Shown here: piece after piece, positions 40,275 to 50,059 of the stretch | Numbering within the stretch: the stretch's first letter is position 1 | Layout of the letters: each line of letters opens with the position of its first letter | DNA from: Burkholderiales bacterium | GTDB taxonomy: Bacteria > Pseudomonadota > Gammaproteobacteria > Burkholderiales > SG8-41 | Length of the DNA stretch: 51,989 bases | NCBI GenBank assembly: GCA_019749945.1 | Contig: JAIEPF010000030.1 | Span: 1-51,989, forward strand | Reading direction: 5' to 3' | Program-made: the position numbers and the translations under genes | Notes under the pieces: model-generated | Database searches by the model: none | What the model saw: only the letters and a program-made list of their open reading frames with translations | Told to the model about the DNA's origin: nothing

Positions 40275-41796
40275 TGTCGATCAGTCCGGTAAGGCGGATG
40301 CGGTGCGGCCTGCCGTCGTTGAACATGTCGAGCACACGACTGGGTGCGTAGGTGCCGGGGCTTACAACGATGGACGGTGCTTCGCTGCCGGAACCGCCAT
40401 CGAGCAGCAGCGCCCGGTCATAGGGGGTATCGATGTTCGCAACCCGTGCCGCGACGGCATGGGCTTTGGTGCGCAGCAACTGGAATCCGAGCAGGGTTGA
40501 ACCATCGGTTTCGATCACCAGTCTTTGCGCGACACCGAGAAAGGTTTTCCCGTTGGGGGCGACCAGACCCAGCAGCTGATTGTGGGTTAATCGCGTCGCA
40601 TTCGACGGGTGGTTGCATTTGCCGAGGATGCCGGTGGTGCTCTGATTGACGACGGTCCATGTTTCCAGCGTGCGGCTGCGCACCGAGGCTTCGCCCACCG
40701 TGGGGCCGTCCACCCGCTCGAATCCCGCCATGTCAAAACGCGCCCGTGACGACAGGCCGGCGTCGGGCGGCGCGAACGGTTTGCCGCTGATATTGAAATG
40801 CATGGCGGCGATGGTGCCCGACATCAGTACATTGAATCCGGCGGTTTTGCGCTCGTCGCCCCGTCCTGTCCCCGCCGCCAGCCAGTCGGTGTGCAGGCTC
40901 AATATCAGTTTTGCGCAGATGTCGCGCGGCACCATGCCGAGGCCGAGTTTGTCCGGGCTTTGTGTTTTGAGCGCAATCGCGGTTTGCCGCAGCTGGACGC
41001 CGATTTTTTCGATATCGAGATAGCGCAGGTTGTCGCCGGTGAGGTTTTTCAGGCGGCGCGCGCCCTGCGCCGATCCGAGATCCACAGCCAGCGCCATGTC
41101 GCGATCGGCGACCACGGGTGTTTTGGACAAGCGGCCCAGCGCCACCCATTGTGCGAGCACGCGGTCCACTGTACCCATCTGCAGCAGTGACAAAGAATCC
41201 GGATTCGCGCGTTGCGCAAGCACAATTTGCAGGTAGGCCAGGTTGACGGTGCTGTGACCGTCACCTTCGCTGACCGGCGTGTCGGTGACTTCCGCGCTTT
41301 CGGCGAATGCGTAAAGGCGATGCAGCTGTTCCCACAGCGCACCGGGCACCGCGTGATAGGCGCGATTGTGCGCAGTCATTGCAAAACCCGTGCAACGCAG
41401 CGCGCGATAACAGATCAGTTCGGCCTGTTCGGCGAGTTCCGGCGCTGCTCCGGCCATATCGGCAATCAGGGATTCGTAGGCATCGGCCAGCGCGCGCCAC
41501 AGCGCGATGCTGCGCTCGAAGATTTCGCGGGTGTCCGGGTCAAACGGCACCGGTTGTCCCCAGTACTCCCTGCTGCGCGCATGCTGGGTTTCCAGCGTGA
41601 CATTGCGCAGCGCTTCCAGTATCCGCAGCCGCTCTCCGCCCGGAATCCCGGCGTCGACCAGCAGTTTCAACTGGGTCAGCAGCTGTGCCTGGCGCTGTGC
41701 GGGCAGGGCGGCAGCGATCTGCGCGAGAAACGTTTCCGTTCCCGCGAGGCTGGCAATTTTGAGGAGTCCTGGTGTGGCGCTCAAGACGGTGGCCAT
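40234..41796 (-). CDS. uncharacterised protein with a PilZ-like C-terminal region
   Basis: A 520-residue cytoplasmic-looking protein. The N-terminal two thirds are helical and do not match a family I know. The last 150 residues (WTVVNQSTTGILGKC ... LVAPNGKTFLGVAQRLVIETDGSTLLGFQLL) resemble the beta-barrel pattern of PilZ-like proteins found in betaproteobacteria, but the Arg motif needed for c-di-GMP binding is not clear. A TTGCCG/AATAAT promoter lies upstream at 41824-41853. Function is unknown. The short overlap with DUF2817 suggests co-transcription. Confidence 0.6.
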   Translation of the reverse strand: MATVLSATPGLLKIASLAGTETFLAQIAAALPAQRQAQLLTQLKLLVDAGIPGGERLRILEALRNVTLETQHARSREYWGQPVPFDPDTREIFERSIALWRALADAYESLIADMAGAAPELAEQAELICYRALRCTGFAMTAHNRAYHAVPGALWEQLHRLYAFAESAEVTDTPVSEGDGHSTVNLAYLQIVLAQRANPDSLSLLQMGTVDRVLAQWVALGRLSKTPVVADRDMALAVDLGSAQGARRLKNLTGDNLRYLDIEKIGVQLRQTAIALKTQSPDKLGLGMVPRDICAKLILSLHTDWLAAGTGRGDERKTAGFNVLMSGTIAAMHFNISGKPFAPPDAGLSSRARFDMAGFERVDGPTVGEASVRSRTLETWTVVNQSTTGILGKCNHPSNATRLTHNQLLGLVAPNGKTFLGVAQRLVIETDGSTLLGFQLLRTKAHAVAARVANIDTPYDRALLLDGGSGSEAPSIVVSPGTYAPSRVLDMFNDGRPHRIRLTGLIDSGSNFERATYTAA

Positions 41797-41823
41797 GGCG
41801 TATCCCGTTCAGATGGGGTACGC

Positions 41824-41853
41824 ATTATTCCGATTGAAAGAAAAGTGCGGCAA
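41824..41853 (-). promoter_or_regulatory. putative sigma-70 promoter for the 520-residue gene
   Basis: On the minus strand TTGCCG (41848-41853) and AATAAT (41824-41829) are 18 bases apart, 28 bases from the start codon at 41796. Nearby, 41887-41927 holds inverted repeats CACACGTT/AACGTGTG and CGTGTG/CACACG, which may be an operator or part of the upstream gene's terminator. Confidence 0.45.
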
Positions 41854-41929
41854 GTGAAAATGTCACATGTCGCCAATTCACGACAGCACACACGTTTTTT
41901 CACCTGCAACGTGTGCCAAATCACACGCA

Positions 41930-44900
41930 TTACAGCAGCACCCGTTCGATACCGCCGTTGTTTGCCTTTGCCACGTAGCGCTCCATCCAGTCGGCGCCGA
42001 GCAGGTGGCGCGCCATTTCCACAACGATGTAATCCGCTTCAATGTCCGCATCCTGATTGTAGCGCGCAAGACCCTGCAGGCACGAGGGGCAGGAGGTCAG
42101 GATTTTTACATTGGCTCCGGCATCATCGCCACGCAGTTGCGCCGCGCCGCGCCGCAGCTCTTCCTCCTTGCGGAAGCGCACCTGCGTCGAAATGTCGGGC
42201 CGGGTAACCGCCAGAGTACCGGATTCGCCGCAGCAGCGTTCGCTCAGCGCCACCGGTGCGGCCATCAGCGTGTTGACCACCTTCAGCGGCGCATGGGTTT
42301 TCATCGGCGTGTGGCAGGGGTCGTGATACATGTACCGCGTCCCGGTGATGCCTTCGAGTTTTACGCCGCGTTCAAGCAGGTATTCGTGGATGTCGAGCAG
42401 CCGGCAGCCCGGGAATATTTTTTCGAATTCGTATTTCTGCAACTGATCCATGCAGGTGCCGCAGGACACGATCACGGTTTTGATGTCGAGGTAATTCAGT
42501 GTGTGTGCGACGCGGTGGAACAGCACTCGGTTGGCGGTGGTGATCGCCTGGCCTTTGGCCTCCTCGCCTGCCGCGGTCTGCGGGTAGCCGCAGCACAGGT
42601 AACCGGGCGGTAGTACGGTCTGTACGCCAAGGTCGAACAGCATCGCCTGCGTGGCGAGGCCGACCTGGCTGAACAGCCGTTCCGAGCCGCAGCCGGGGAA
42701 ATAGAACACCGCATCGGAGTCTTCCGTGACTTTGGCTGCATCACGGATCACCGGCACCATGCGCGCGTCTTCGATGTCGAGCAGCGCGCGCGACGCTTTT
42801 TTCGGCAGCTTGCCGGGCATCGGTTTGTTGATGAAGTGGATCACCTGTGTTCGCACCTGCGGCTTGCCGGTGGTGGCCGGCGGGCGGCGTGTCTGCCGGC
42901 CGGCGAGGCCCAGCGCGCGGGCCACGCCGTGACCGGCGCGCTGTACTTTGAATCCCCAGTCGATCATCAGCTTGCGCGTGATGTTGATGGTGCGCGGGTC
43001 AGTGGCGTTGAGGAAAAACATCGAGGCCTTCGCCCCGGCGTTGAAGCGCCGCTTGCCGTGCTGGCGCAGGAAGTTGCGCATGGCGATGGACACATCGCCG
43101 AAGTCGATGTCCACCGGGCACGGGTTGGCGCACTTGTGGCAGATCGTGCAGTGGTCTGCGACGTCGCCGAACTCGTCGAAATGTTCCAGCGAAATGCCGC
43201 GCCGCGTCTGCTCTTCGTACAGGAAGGCCTCGATCAGCAGGCTGGTGGCAAGGATCTTGTTGCGCGGGCTGTAGAGCAGGTTGGCGCGCGGCACATGCGT
43301 TGCGCACACCGGTTTGCATTTGCCGCAGCGCAGGCAGTCCTTGACCGAGTTGGCGATGGCGCCGACATCGGAATGTTCGAGGATCAGGCTTTCCGCGCCG
43401 AGCAGCGAAAAGCTCGGCGTGTAGGCGTTGGCCAGGTCGGCGCCGGGGAGCAGCTTGCCCTTGTTGAAATGGCCGTGCGGATCGACCTGCTGTTTGTACG
43501 TCTGGAATGCCGCGACTCGTTCCGCCGGCAGGAATTCAAGTTTGGTGATGCCGATGCCGTGTTCGCCGGAAATGACGCCGTCCAGCGATTCCGCGAGCCG
43601 CATGATGCGCGCCACGGCATCGGCGGCTTCCTGCAGCATCGTGTAATTGTCGGAGTTGACCGGAATGTTGGTATGCACGTTGCCGTCGCCGGCGTGCATG
43701 TGCAGCGCGACGAACACGCGGCCGCGCAGCGTCTGGCGGTGGACGGCGTCAATGGCCTCCAGCACCTTGGCGAACGGCCGGCCGCTGAAAATGTCGGCCA
43801 GGTGCGCGCGCACCTCGGTTTTCCACGATACGCGCACGGCGTGGTTCTGCAGCACGTTGAACAGCGACGAAGACAGTGATGAGTGATGGGTGATGAGTGA
43901 GGAGTAAAAGCCCCATGACGCACCCTGCTTTTCACGCAACTCCGCCAAGGGCGTATCGATGTGATCGAGCAGCCATTGCCAGCGTCCGCGGGTTTCGGCG
44001 ATCAGCGATTGTGCGCGCTCCGTGCGGTCACCGATGACTTCCGCGGCGGCCACCGGCGGATCCTGCGGCATTACCGGAAGTTCCCCCGCCAGCAGCGTGG
44101 CGACCGCATCCAGAATGCGCAGCTTGTTGCGGATCGACAACTCGATGTTGATGCGCTCGATGCCGTCGGAATAATCACCGAGCCGTTCCAGCGGGATCAC
44201 CACGTCCTCGTTGATCTTGAAGGCGTTGGTGTGGCGCGCGATCGCCGCGGTGCGCGCGCGGTCGAGCCAGAACGTCTTGCGCGCCTCGGCCGAGACCGCG
44301 ATGAAACCCTCGGCGCCGCGCGCATTGGCGAGCCGCACGACCTGTGATGCGGCCGCCGCCACTGCGTCCTCGTTTTCGCCGACGATGTCGCCGACCAGCA
44401 CCATTTTCGGGCGGCCGGCGCGACGTGACTTGGTGGCGTACCCCACCGCTTTCACATAACGCTCGTCGAGATGTTCGAGGCCGGCCAGGATGGCGTCGGG
44501 ATTGCTGTCGAGGTAACGCTTGATTTCGACGATCGAGGGGACGGATTCGCGCACCGGACTGAAAAATTCCAGACACACGGTGCGGATGGCCGGCGGCATT
44601 CGATGCAGCACGAAAGTGGCCTCGGTGATGATGCCGTCGCAACCTTCTTTCTGGATGCCGGGCAGGCCGCCCAGCACCTTGTCGGTGACGTCCTTGCCGA
44701 GACCGCGTTTGCGGAACGTGGCGCCGGGGATTTCGAGGATTTCCGCCGCGCCGTCGGGTGTTTTGCCGTCACGGGCATAACGCGTGACGCGGAAACGCGC
44801 GACGGCGATGTCATGAATCTTGCCGAAGTTGTGGTCGAGGCGTTCGACCAGCATCCACTGCGCGTCCGGTGTCACCATTTTCCACGACGCCAGATTGTCC

Positions 44901-45778
44901 AGTGCGGTGCCCCACAACACGGCTTTTTTGCCCCCGGCGTTCATCGCCACGTTGCCGCCGATGCAGGAGGCATCGGCTGAAGTCGGATCACAGGCGAATA
45001 CCAGTCCTGCGGCTTCGGCGGCTTCCATCGCGCGGCGCGTGACCACGCCGGCACCGCATCTGAGCACGGAAACGGGTTTGCCGGTACCGGGCAGGGCGGC
45101 CTGCTCGATGGCGGCCATCGCGTCGAGTTTTTCGGTGTTGATGACCGCCGAGAGGCGGGTCAGCGGAATGGCGCCCCCGGTGTAGCCGGTGCCGCCGCCG
45201 CGCGGAATGATGGTCAGGCCGAGTTCGATGCAGGCAGCAACGATGTCAGCGACTTCGTCCCCGTGGTCCGGATTGATGACGACAAAGGGATATTCAATGC
45301 GCCAGTCCGTGGCGTCGGTGACATGTGACACCCGCGCCAGGCCGTCGAATTGCACGTTGTCGCGGCGCGTCACGCGCGTCAGGCGCGCGAGGGCACGGCG
45401 GCGCAGGGCCAGTGTTTCTTCAAACTCGGCTTCGAAAGCATCGACCGCCGTCTGCGCCGCGGCCAGAAGTTCGGCGACGCGCCGGTCCGGTTGATCGCGC
45501 CGCGCCTCGATGCCGGCGAGCCGCTTGCGCATGCCTTCGACCAGTGCGGCGCGGCGCTTGCGGTTGCCGAGCAGGTCGTCCTCGATGTACGGATTGCGTT
45601 TGACCACCCACATGTCGCCGAGCACTTCGTAGAGCATTTTTGCCGAGCGCCCGGTGCGGCGCTGCGTGCGCAGTTCGTTGAGCAGATCCCAGCGCGCGGC
45701 GCCGAGCAGACGGACCACGATCTCGCGGTCGGAGAACGAGGTGTAGTTGTAGGGGATTTCCCGGAGACGGGCGGTCAT
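41930..45778 (-). CDS. FAD-binding oxidase fused to a Fe-S/CCG oxidoreductase
   Basis: A 1282-residue fusion of the GlcD-GlcF or D-2-hydroxyacid/lactate dehydrogenase type. The FAD-binding (PCMH) domain includes [18 protein letters not shown] (residues about 190-210) and the C-terminal FAD half [15 protein letters not shown] plus [14 protein letters not shown]. Two [4Fe-4S] motifs follow, [12 protein letters not shown] and [12 protein letters not shown] (about 815 and 880). Two cysteine-rich CCG domains come next ([11 protein letters not shown]... and CCGESGTLA). It would oxidise a 2-hydroxyacid and pass electrons to the quinone pool. ATG 45778 is chosen over a repeat-derived extension to 45859. 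A 7-bp array inside the gene encodes the linker [15 protein letters not shown]. Confidence 0.88.
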   Translation of the reverse strand: MTARLREIPYNYTSFSDREIVVRLLGAARWDLLNELRTQRRTGRSAKMLYEVLGDMWVVKRNPYIEDDLLGNRKRRAALVEGMRKRLAGIEARRDQPDRRVAELLAAAQTAVDAFEAEFEETLALRRRALARLTRVTRRDNVQFDGLARVSHVTDATDWRIEYPFVVINPDHGDEVADIVAACIELGLTIIPRGGGTGYTGGAIPLTRLSAVINTEKLDAMAAIEQAALPGTGKPVSVLRCGAGVVTRRAMEAAEAAGLVFACDPTSADASCIGGNVAMNAGGKKAVLWGTALDNLASWKMVTPDAQWMLVERLDHNFGKIHDIAVARFRVTRYARDGKTPDGAAEILEIPGATFRKRGLGKDVTDKVLGGLPGIQKEGCDGIITEATFVLHRMPPAIRTVCLEFFSPVRESVPSIVEIKRYLDSNPDAILAGLEHLDERYVKAVGYATKSRRAGRPKMVLVGDIVGENEDAVAAAASQVVRLANARGAEGFIAVSAEARKTFWLDRARTAAIARHTNAFKINEDVVIPLERLGDYSDGIERINIELSIRNKLRILDAVATLLAGELPVMPQDPPVAAAEVIGDRTERAQSLIAETRGRWQWLLDHIDTPLAELREKQGASWGFYSSLITHHSSLSSSLFNVLQNHAVRVSWKTEVRAHLADIFSGRPFAKVLEAIDAVHRQTLRGRVFVALHMHAGDGNVHTNIPVNSDNYTMLQEAADAVARIMRLAESLDGVISGEHGIGITKLEFLPAERVAAFQTYKQQVDPHGHFNKGKLLPGADLANAYTPSFSLLGAESLILEHSDVGAIANSVKDCLRCGKCKPVCATHVPRANLLYSPRNKILATSLLIEAFLYEEQTRRGISLEHFDEFGDVADHCTICHKCANPCPVDIDFGDVSIAMRNFLRQHGKRRFNAGAKASMFFLNATDPRTINITRKLMIDWGFKVQRAGHGVARALGLAGRQTRRPPATTGKPQVRTQVIHFINKPMPGKLPKKASRALLDIEDARMVPVIRDAAKVTEDSDAVFYFPGCGSERLFSQVGLATQAMLFDLGVQTVLPPGYLCCGYPQTAAGEEAKGQAITTANRVLFHRVAHTLNYLDIKTVIVSCGTCMDQLQKYEFEKIFPGCRLLDIHEYLLERGVKLEGITGTRYMYHDPCHTPMKTHAPLKVVNTLMAAPVALSERCCGESGTLAVTRPDISTQVRFRKEEELRRGAAQLRGDDAGANVKILTSCPSCLQGLARYNQDADIEADYIVVEMARHLLGADWMERYVAKANNGGIERVLL
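43876..43910. repeat. 7-bp repeat array inside the FAD/Fe-S fusion gene
   Basis: Five units of 7 bases (GTGATGA, GTGATGG, GTGATGA, GTGAGGA, GTAAAAG) lie within the coding region near residue 625. They encode a Ser/His/Leu-rich loop in the middle of the FAD-oxidase half. Because the unit is 7 bases, gain or loss of one unit would shift the frame. Confidence 0.85.
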
Positions 45779-45785
45779 GGTGGCA

Positions 45786-45820
45786 GTGCGGAATGCAGAG
45801 TGATGGATGAGGAGCGGAAA
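45786..45820. repeat. 7-bp repeat array upstream of the FAD/Fe-S fusion gene
   Basis: Five units (GTGCGGA, ATGCAGA, GTGATGG, ATGAGGA, GCGGAAA) lie just 8 bases upstream of the start codon at 45778. They share unit types with the array at 11033-11060. They occupy the place where a ribosome binding site and promoter would be expected. Confidence 0.75.
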
Positions 45821-45896
45821 CCCGCAGCGCGCCGATTGCGCAACGACTGGAAAGCGCACGAAAAGGGAATATTAGCGCAATGCAGCAATGACGGCA

Positions 45897-46292
45897 TTAC
45901 AAGGCGAATGCGGCGACCGCCCAGTACCGCGCAAATTTGCCCGCGGCGATGAACAATGTGCACCACCAGGCATTGAGCCGCAGCCAGCCCGCGGCCACGC
46001 ACAGCGGATCGCCCAGCAAGGGCACCCAGGACAGCAGCAGGGCCGGGCTGCCCCAGCGTTTTACGGCGTCCAGTCCCTTGAGCGCTTTGGTCGGCGGGAT
46101 CAGGCGGCCGATCCAATAGGAAGACAGACCGCCCAGCGTATTGCCGAGGGTGGCCACGGCCAATGCGGGCCAGAACTGGTCGGGGTGCAGTTTCAGCACG
46201 CCGAACAGCACGGCTTCCGACCCCCCGGGCAGCAGGGTGGCGGCGAGAAAACTGCTGACAAACAGCGCGCCTAGGCTAACGGGGGCATCCAC
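45897..46292 (-). CDS. yqaA: YqaA family membrane protein (DedA/SNARE-associated type)
   Basis: A 131-residue membrane protein with four hydrophobic segments and the YqaA pattern: LFVSSFLAATLLPGGSEAVLFGVL, ALAVATLGNTLGGLSSYWIGRLIPP, LLLSWVPLLGDPLCVAAGWLRL and AAGKFARYWAVAA. It belongs to the DedA-like superfamily of probable lipid carriers or transporters; the function is unknown. GTG 46292 with AGGA 9 bases upstream is the likely start. The longer frame upstream is antisense to the divergent methyltransferase gene. Confidence 0.85.
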   Translation of the reverse strand: MDAPVSLGALFVSSFLAATLLPGGSEAVLFGVLKLHPDQFWPALAVATLGNTLGGLSSYWIGRLIPPTKALKGLDAVKRWGSPALLLSWVPLLGDPLCVAAGWLRLNAWWCTLFIAAGKFARYWAVAAFAL

Positions 46293-46397
46293 CGCTTGAA
46301 ATCCTGATTTGAACAAGGGCGCCGGGTTCTTTAAACTCCCGTGTTCCCCGTCCGGGCAAGCTGACCTGATCAAACGCGGGGCCAAAGGCCGACCGAC

Positions 46398-47009
46398 ATG
46401 AGTGCATTGATCTCCGAAGAATACCGCAAGATGCAGGAAGAGCTGCATCGCAACCCCAATTACGGGGTGGCTTCCGTGCAGTACGCGCCCATCGTGGCCC
46501 AAGTTCTCGATCAGGTGCGTCCCGCGGAATTGCTCGATTACGGCGCCGGAAAAGGGCGCCTCGGTGAAACCCTGAAGACGCTGATGCCGAATCCGCCGCA
46601 GATCCGCCACTACGATCCTGCGCGCCCGGAATGGGCGGCGACGCCGCAACCCGCACCTTTCGTGACCTGCATCGATGTGCTGGAGCACATCGAACCCGAA
46701 CTGCTCGACAATGTGCTTGACGACCTGCAGCGCGTGACTTCGGGCCACGGGGTTTTCACGGTGCACACCGGGCCTGCCGTCAAGGTGCTGGCCGACGGCC
46801 GCAACGCGCACTTGATCCAGCAGCCGCCCGACTGGTGGCTGCCCAAATTCATGAGCCGTTTTGATCTGGTGGTGTTTCAGGCCATGCCGCAGGGATTCTG
46901 GGTGGTGGTCCAGGCCAGCCAGGACGAGGCCAAAAAATTCCGCGCGCCCGGCGCCGGTAAATCCGGCGGTTTGCTCAGAAACGCGCTCGGATCCGTTTTT
47001 CGTTCGTAG
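46398..47009 (+). CDS. class I SAM-dependent methyltransferase
   Basis: A 203-residue methyltransferase. The SAM motif I is LLDYGAGKGRLGE (about residues 45-57) and the post-motif region CIDVLEHIEPELLDNVLDDLQRVT is characteristic. The N-terminus has a helical EEYRKMQEELHRNPNYGVA segment. Its target is unknown. It starts 105 bases from the divergent yqaA gene and is followed by the FAH-family gene after 43 bases. Confidence 0.85.
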   Translation: MSALISEEYRKMQEELHRNPNYGVASVQYAPIVAQVLDQVRPAELLDYGAGKGRLGETLKTLMPNPPQIRHYDPARPEWAATPQPAPFVTCIDVLEHIEPELLDNVLDDLQRVTSGHGVFTVHTGPAVKVLADGRNAHLIQQPPDWWLPKFMSRFDLVVFQAMPQGFWVVVQASQDEAKKFRAPGAGKSGGLLRNALGSVFRS

Positions 47010-47052
47010 TTTTGTCCGCAGTCACTGCTTCCCCCAATCAAGGAAAAACAAG

Positions 47053-47742
47053 ATGAGTTATGCCATTGATTTCCCCGGCGTGATTACGCTGCCCGTGGTC
47101 GAGAGCAACAATGCGTTTCCGGTCGGGCGCATTTACTGCGTCGGCCGCAACTATGCCGAACACGCCCGGGAAATGGGCCACGATCCGGATCGCGAGCCGC
47201 CGTTCTTTTTCATGAAACCCGCGGATGCCATCGTGCCCAACGGTGCGACCATTCCCTATCCGCAGGCCACCAAGGATTTGCACCATGAAATTGAAATGAT
47301 TGTCGCCATCGGCAAGGGCGGCTCGAACATACCGGTGGAAAAAGCGCTCGATCACGTGTTCGGTTATGGCGTCGGCCTCGACATGACCCGCCGTGACCTG
47401 CAGGGTGAGGCAAAAAAAATGGGCCGGCCTTGGGAAATGGGCAAGGCATTTGACGACTCCGCGCCCTGCACCGCGCTGAAAACCGTGGCCATGGTCGGGC
47501 ATCCGGCCAAGGGCGCGATCTGGCTGAAGGTCAACGGCCAGGTGAAACAGAAGGGTGACCTGTCGGAATTGATCTGGAATATTCCGGAAACGATTTCCTA
47601 TCTTTCAAAACTGATCACGCTGCGTCCCGGCGACATCATCATGTCGGGCACGCCGGCGGGCGTCGGTCCCGTGCAGCGCGGCGACAAGCTGGAAGGCCAT
47701 GTTGACGGTGTTGGCGACCTGACAGTGACTTACGCCAAGTAA
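47053..47742 (+). CDS. fumarylacetoacetate hydrolase family (fumarylpyruvate hydrolase-like)
   Basis: A 229-residue FAH-superfamily hydrolase. Conserved parts are IYCVGRNYAEHAREMG near the N-terminus, FFFMKPADAIVP, the metal-binding Glu in LHHEIEMIVAIG, GYGVGLDMTRRDLQ, and GDIIMSGTPAGVGPV near the C-terminus. It would cleave fumarylpyruvate or a related acylpyruvate in aromatic-acid degradation. No gentisate dioxygenase or isomerase is nearby, so the substrate is uncertain. AGGAAA precedes ATG 47053. A 7-bp array begins 5 bases after the stop. Confidence 0.9.
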   Translation: MSYAIDFPGVITLPVVESNNAFPVGRIYCVGRNYAEHAREMGHDPDREPPFFFMKPADAIVPNGATIPYPQATKDLHHEIEMIVAIGKGGSNIPVEKALDHVFGYGVGLDMTRRDLQGEAKKMGRPWEMGKAFDDSAPCTALKTVAMVGHPAKGAIWLKVNGQVKQKGDLSELIWNIPETISYLSKLITLRPGDIIMSGTPAGVGPVQRGDKLEGHVDGVGDLTVTYAK

Positions 47743-47746
47743 TGAG

Positions 47747-48271
47747 GGTAATCGGTGAGCGGTAAGCAGTAAGCGGTAAACCGCGGGGAAGTCGCGGGCG
47801 TTTTGTGGGAGATCGGGCCTTCAGAGGATTCTCGGGTGAGGTCTCCCAAACCGCATCACAGGTTACAGGCGTGGCAGGATTCCATGGCGCTGGTTCGTAG
47901 CGTCTATGACCTGACTCGCCTGTTTCCCAAAGAAGAAACCTATGGACTGGCCTCGCAACTGAGGCGCGCGGCGATTTCGGTGCCGAGCAATCTGGCAGAA
48001 GGGGCCGCCAGAGATGGTCCGAGGGAGTTTGTGCGGTTTCTGAGCATTGCCCGCGGCTCATTGAGCGAGATGGAAACGCAATTGTTGATTGCGGTCGATC
48101 TCGGATATCTTTCGCCGGATCACGGCGCATTTTCTCTGTTGGAGAAGGTTTCGCGGCTTATTTCGGGGCTGCATCGGAAAATGGGGAAAGTGGTAAGCGG
48201 TGAGCAGTGAGCAGAAAGCGGGAAAACTGAACAGATATCGCAGTTCGAGGTCCATTCGCTCACCGCTCACA
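47747..48271 (+). mobile_element. candidate small element: four-helix-bundle gene between 7-bp arrays
   Basis: The segment has a left array (GGTAATC, GGTGAGC, GGTAAGC, AGTAAGC, GGTAAAC; 47747-47781), a single four-helix-bundle gene, a second array in the same orientation (GGTAAGC, GGTGAGC, AGTGAGC, AGAAAGC; 48192-48219) and an inverted partial array (GCTCACC, GCTCACA; 48258-48271). The left array starts 5 bases after the previous stop and the right end abuts the AAGGAGG of the next gene. Genes of this type are known as intervening sequences in 23S rRNA and as accessory genes elsewhere. Mobility is an inference. Confidence 0.45.
47836..48210 (+). CDS. four-helix-bundle (S23/IVP-type) protein
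   Basis: A 124-residue protein with the four-helix-bundle family pattern HRLQAWQDSMALVRSVYDLTRLFPKEETYGLASQLRRAAISVPSNLAEGAARDGPREFVRFLSIARGSLSEMETQLLIAVDLGYL. Relatives occur as intervening-sequence proteins in 23S rRNA and as Avd-like proteins in diversity-generating retroelements; they form pentamers and bind nucleic acid in some cases. Its function here is unknown. The GTG start at 47836 has AGAGGA 7 bases upstream, better than TTG 47803. The last residues SGEQ and the stop are encoded by the 7-bp array. Confidence 0.85.
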   Translation: MRSPKPHHRLQAWQDSMALVRSVYDLTRLFPKEETYGLASQLRRAAISVPSNLAEGAARDGPREFVRFLSIARGSLSEMETQLLIAVDLGYLSPDHGAFSLLEKVSRLISGLHRKMGKVVSGEQ

Positions 48272-48284
48272 AGGAGGAAACAGA

Positions 48285-49274
<990 letters not shown>

Positions 49275-49287
49275 ATATTGTGCGCAG

Positions 49288-49968
49288 TCAGAACGCCGCT
49301 GTGCCCGCATGCAGCATGGCGTCGCGTGCAGTAAACCATTCCTTTGAATATTCGCAGTCGCTGTATTCGGCGTAATACGGCCCGCCGAGTGTGTAGTGCA
49401 CCAGCGCAGCGTCCTGGCGGCGCGCGTCGTAACCGACCAGATGGTTCCAGCGTGACGGCAGTGCGCCGATCAGATCATCGTTGCCCAGCCATTTGAACTG
49501 GTGCAACTCGAGCCCCGACGCCGTGTTCACGTAATCCGCGGTCAGCGCGCGGCAGCGCGCGTTGTTGAACAGCATCACGCTGGACCAGTTTTTCTTTTCA
49601 TACTTGGTCTGCGGCTCGTTGAGAAATTTGCGTTCTTCCTTCGGCACATGTTGGTGCTTGACCACCATGACCGCATAACGCTCGTCGCGCAGGGCCCAGA
49701 GCTTTGCCACGTCATCGAGCATCAGCATGTCGCAATCCATGAACAGCGACCAGCCGCTGTAATCCGACAGGTAAGGGGTCAGGAAGCGCGAAAACGAAAA
49801 ATCCGTGGATTGCAAAACATGCCGTTCACGGACGAAGATTTTCTTTAATTGAGAAAGCATGATGGGTGCAATCCCTATCGGACATGAAGCCCGGGCGTGG
49901 ATGCTATGCGCGAGTACATGGAAGGCTACGCTCTCTCGGGCATCATAACCAATGTATATGCTGATCAT
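49288..49968 (-). CDS. glycosyltransferase, GT-A fold (family 8-like)
   Basis: A 226-residue protein with glycosyltransferase features: IYIGYDARESVAFHVLAHSI at the N-terminus, then FSRFLTPYLSDYSGWSLFMDCDMLMLDDVAKL, where DCD is a metal-binding DxD motif, and FNNARC and LGGPYYAEYSDCEYSKEW toward the end. It would transfer a sugar from a nucleotide donor; the acceptor is unknown. I chose ATG 49968 because the domain begins at once and AAGAG precedes; the extension to 50025 adds nothing recognisable. It is convergent with the aldo/keto reductase gene. Confidence 0.75.
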   Translation of the reverse strand: MISIYIGYDARESVAFHVLAHSIHARASCPIGIAPIMLSQLKKIFVRERHVLQSTDFSFSRFLTPYLSDYSGWSLFMDCDMLMLDDVAKLWALRDERYAVMVVKHQHVPKEERKFLNEPQTKYEKKNWSSVMLFNNARCRALTADYVNTASGLELHQFKWLGNDDLIGALPSRWNHLVGYDARRQDAALVHYTLGGPYYAEYSDCEYSKEWFTARDAMLHAGTAAF

Positions 49969-50059
49969 AAGCTCTTGTTTTTCTGATTTTAAAGTCGATG
50001 TTGCGCTTTGCCCAGAAGAGGTCATGGGGATATTTGGCGGCAGGGTAACGTACGCCGCG

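Noticed and set aside
41887..41927. CRP-type site near CGTGTGCCAAATCACACG
   Set aside because: The spacing between TGTG and CACA is too short for the 16-base CRP consensus; it may be another operator or a terminator stem.
43876..43910. CRISPR-like repeat in the FAD/Fe-S gene and other 7-bp arrays
   Set aside because: Units are contiguous with no spacers, so these are tandem arrays and not CRISPR.
45779..45859. N-terminal extension of the FAD/Fe-S fusion protein
   Set aside because: It reads the 7-bp array as [10 protein letters not shown]; the domain pattern begins after ATG 45778.
46293..46811. Long N-terminal extension of YqaA
   Set aside because: It is antisense to the methyltransferase gene and lacks membrane helices; GTG 46292 has a ribosome binding site.
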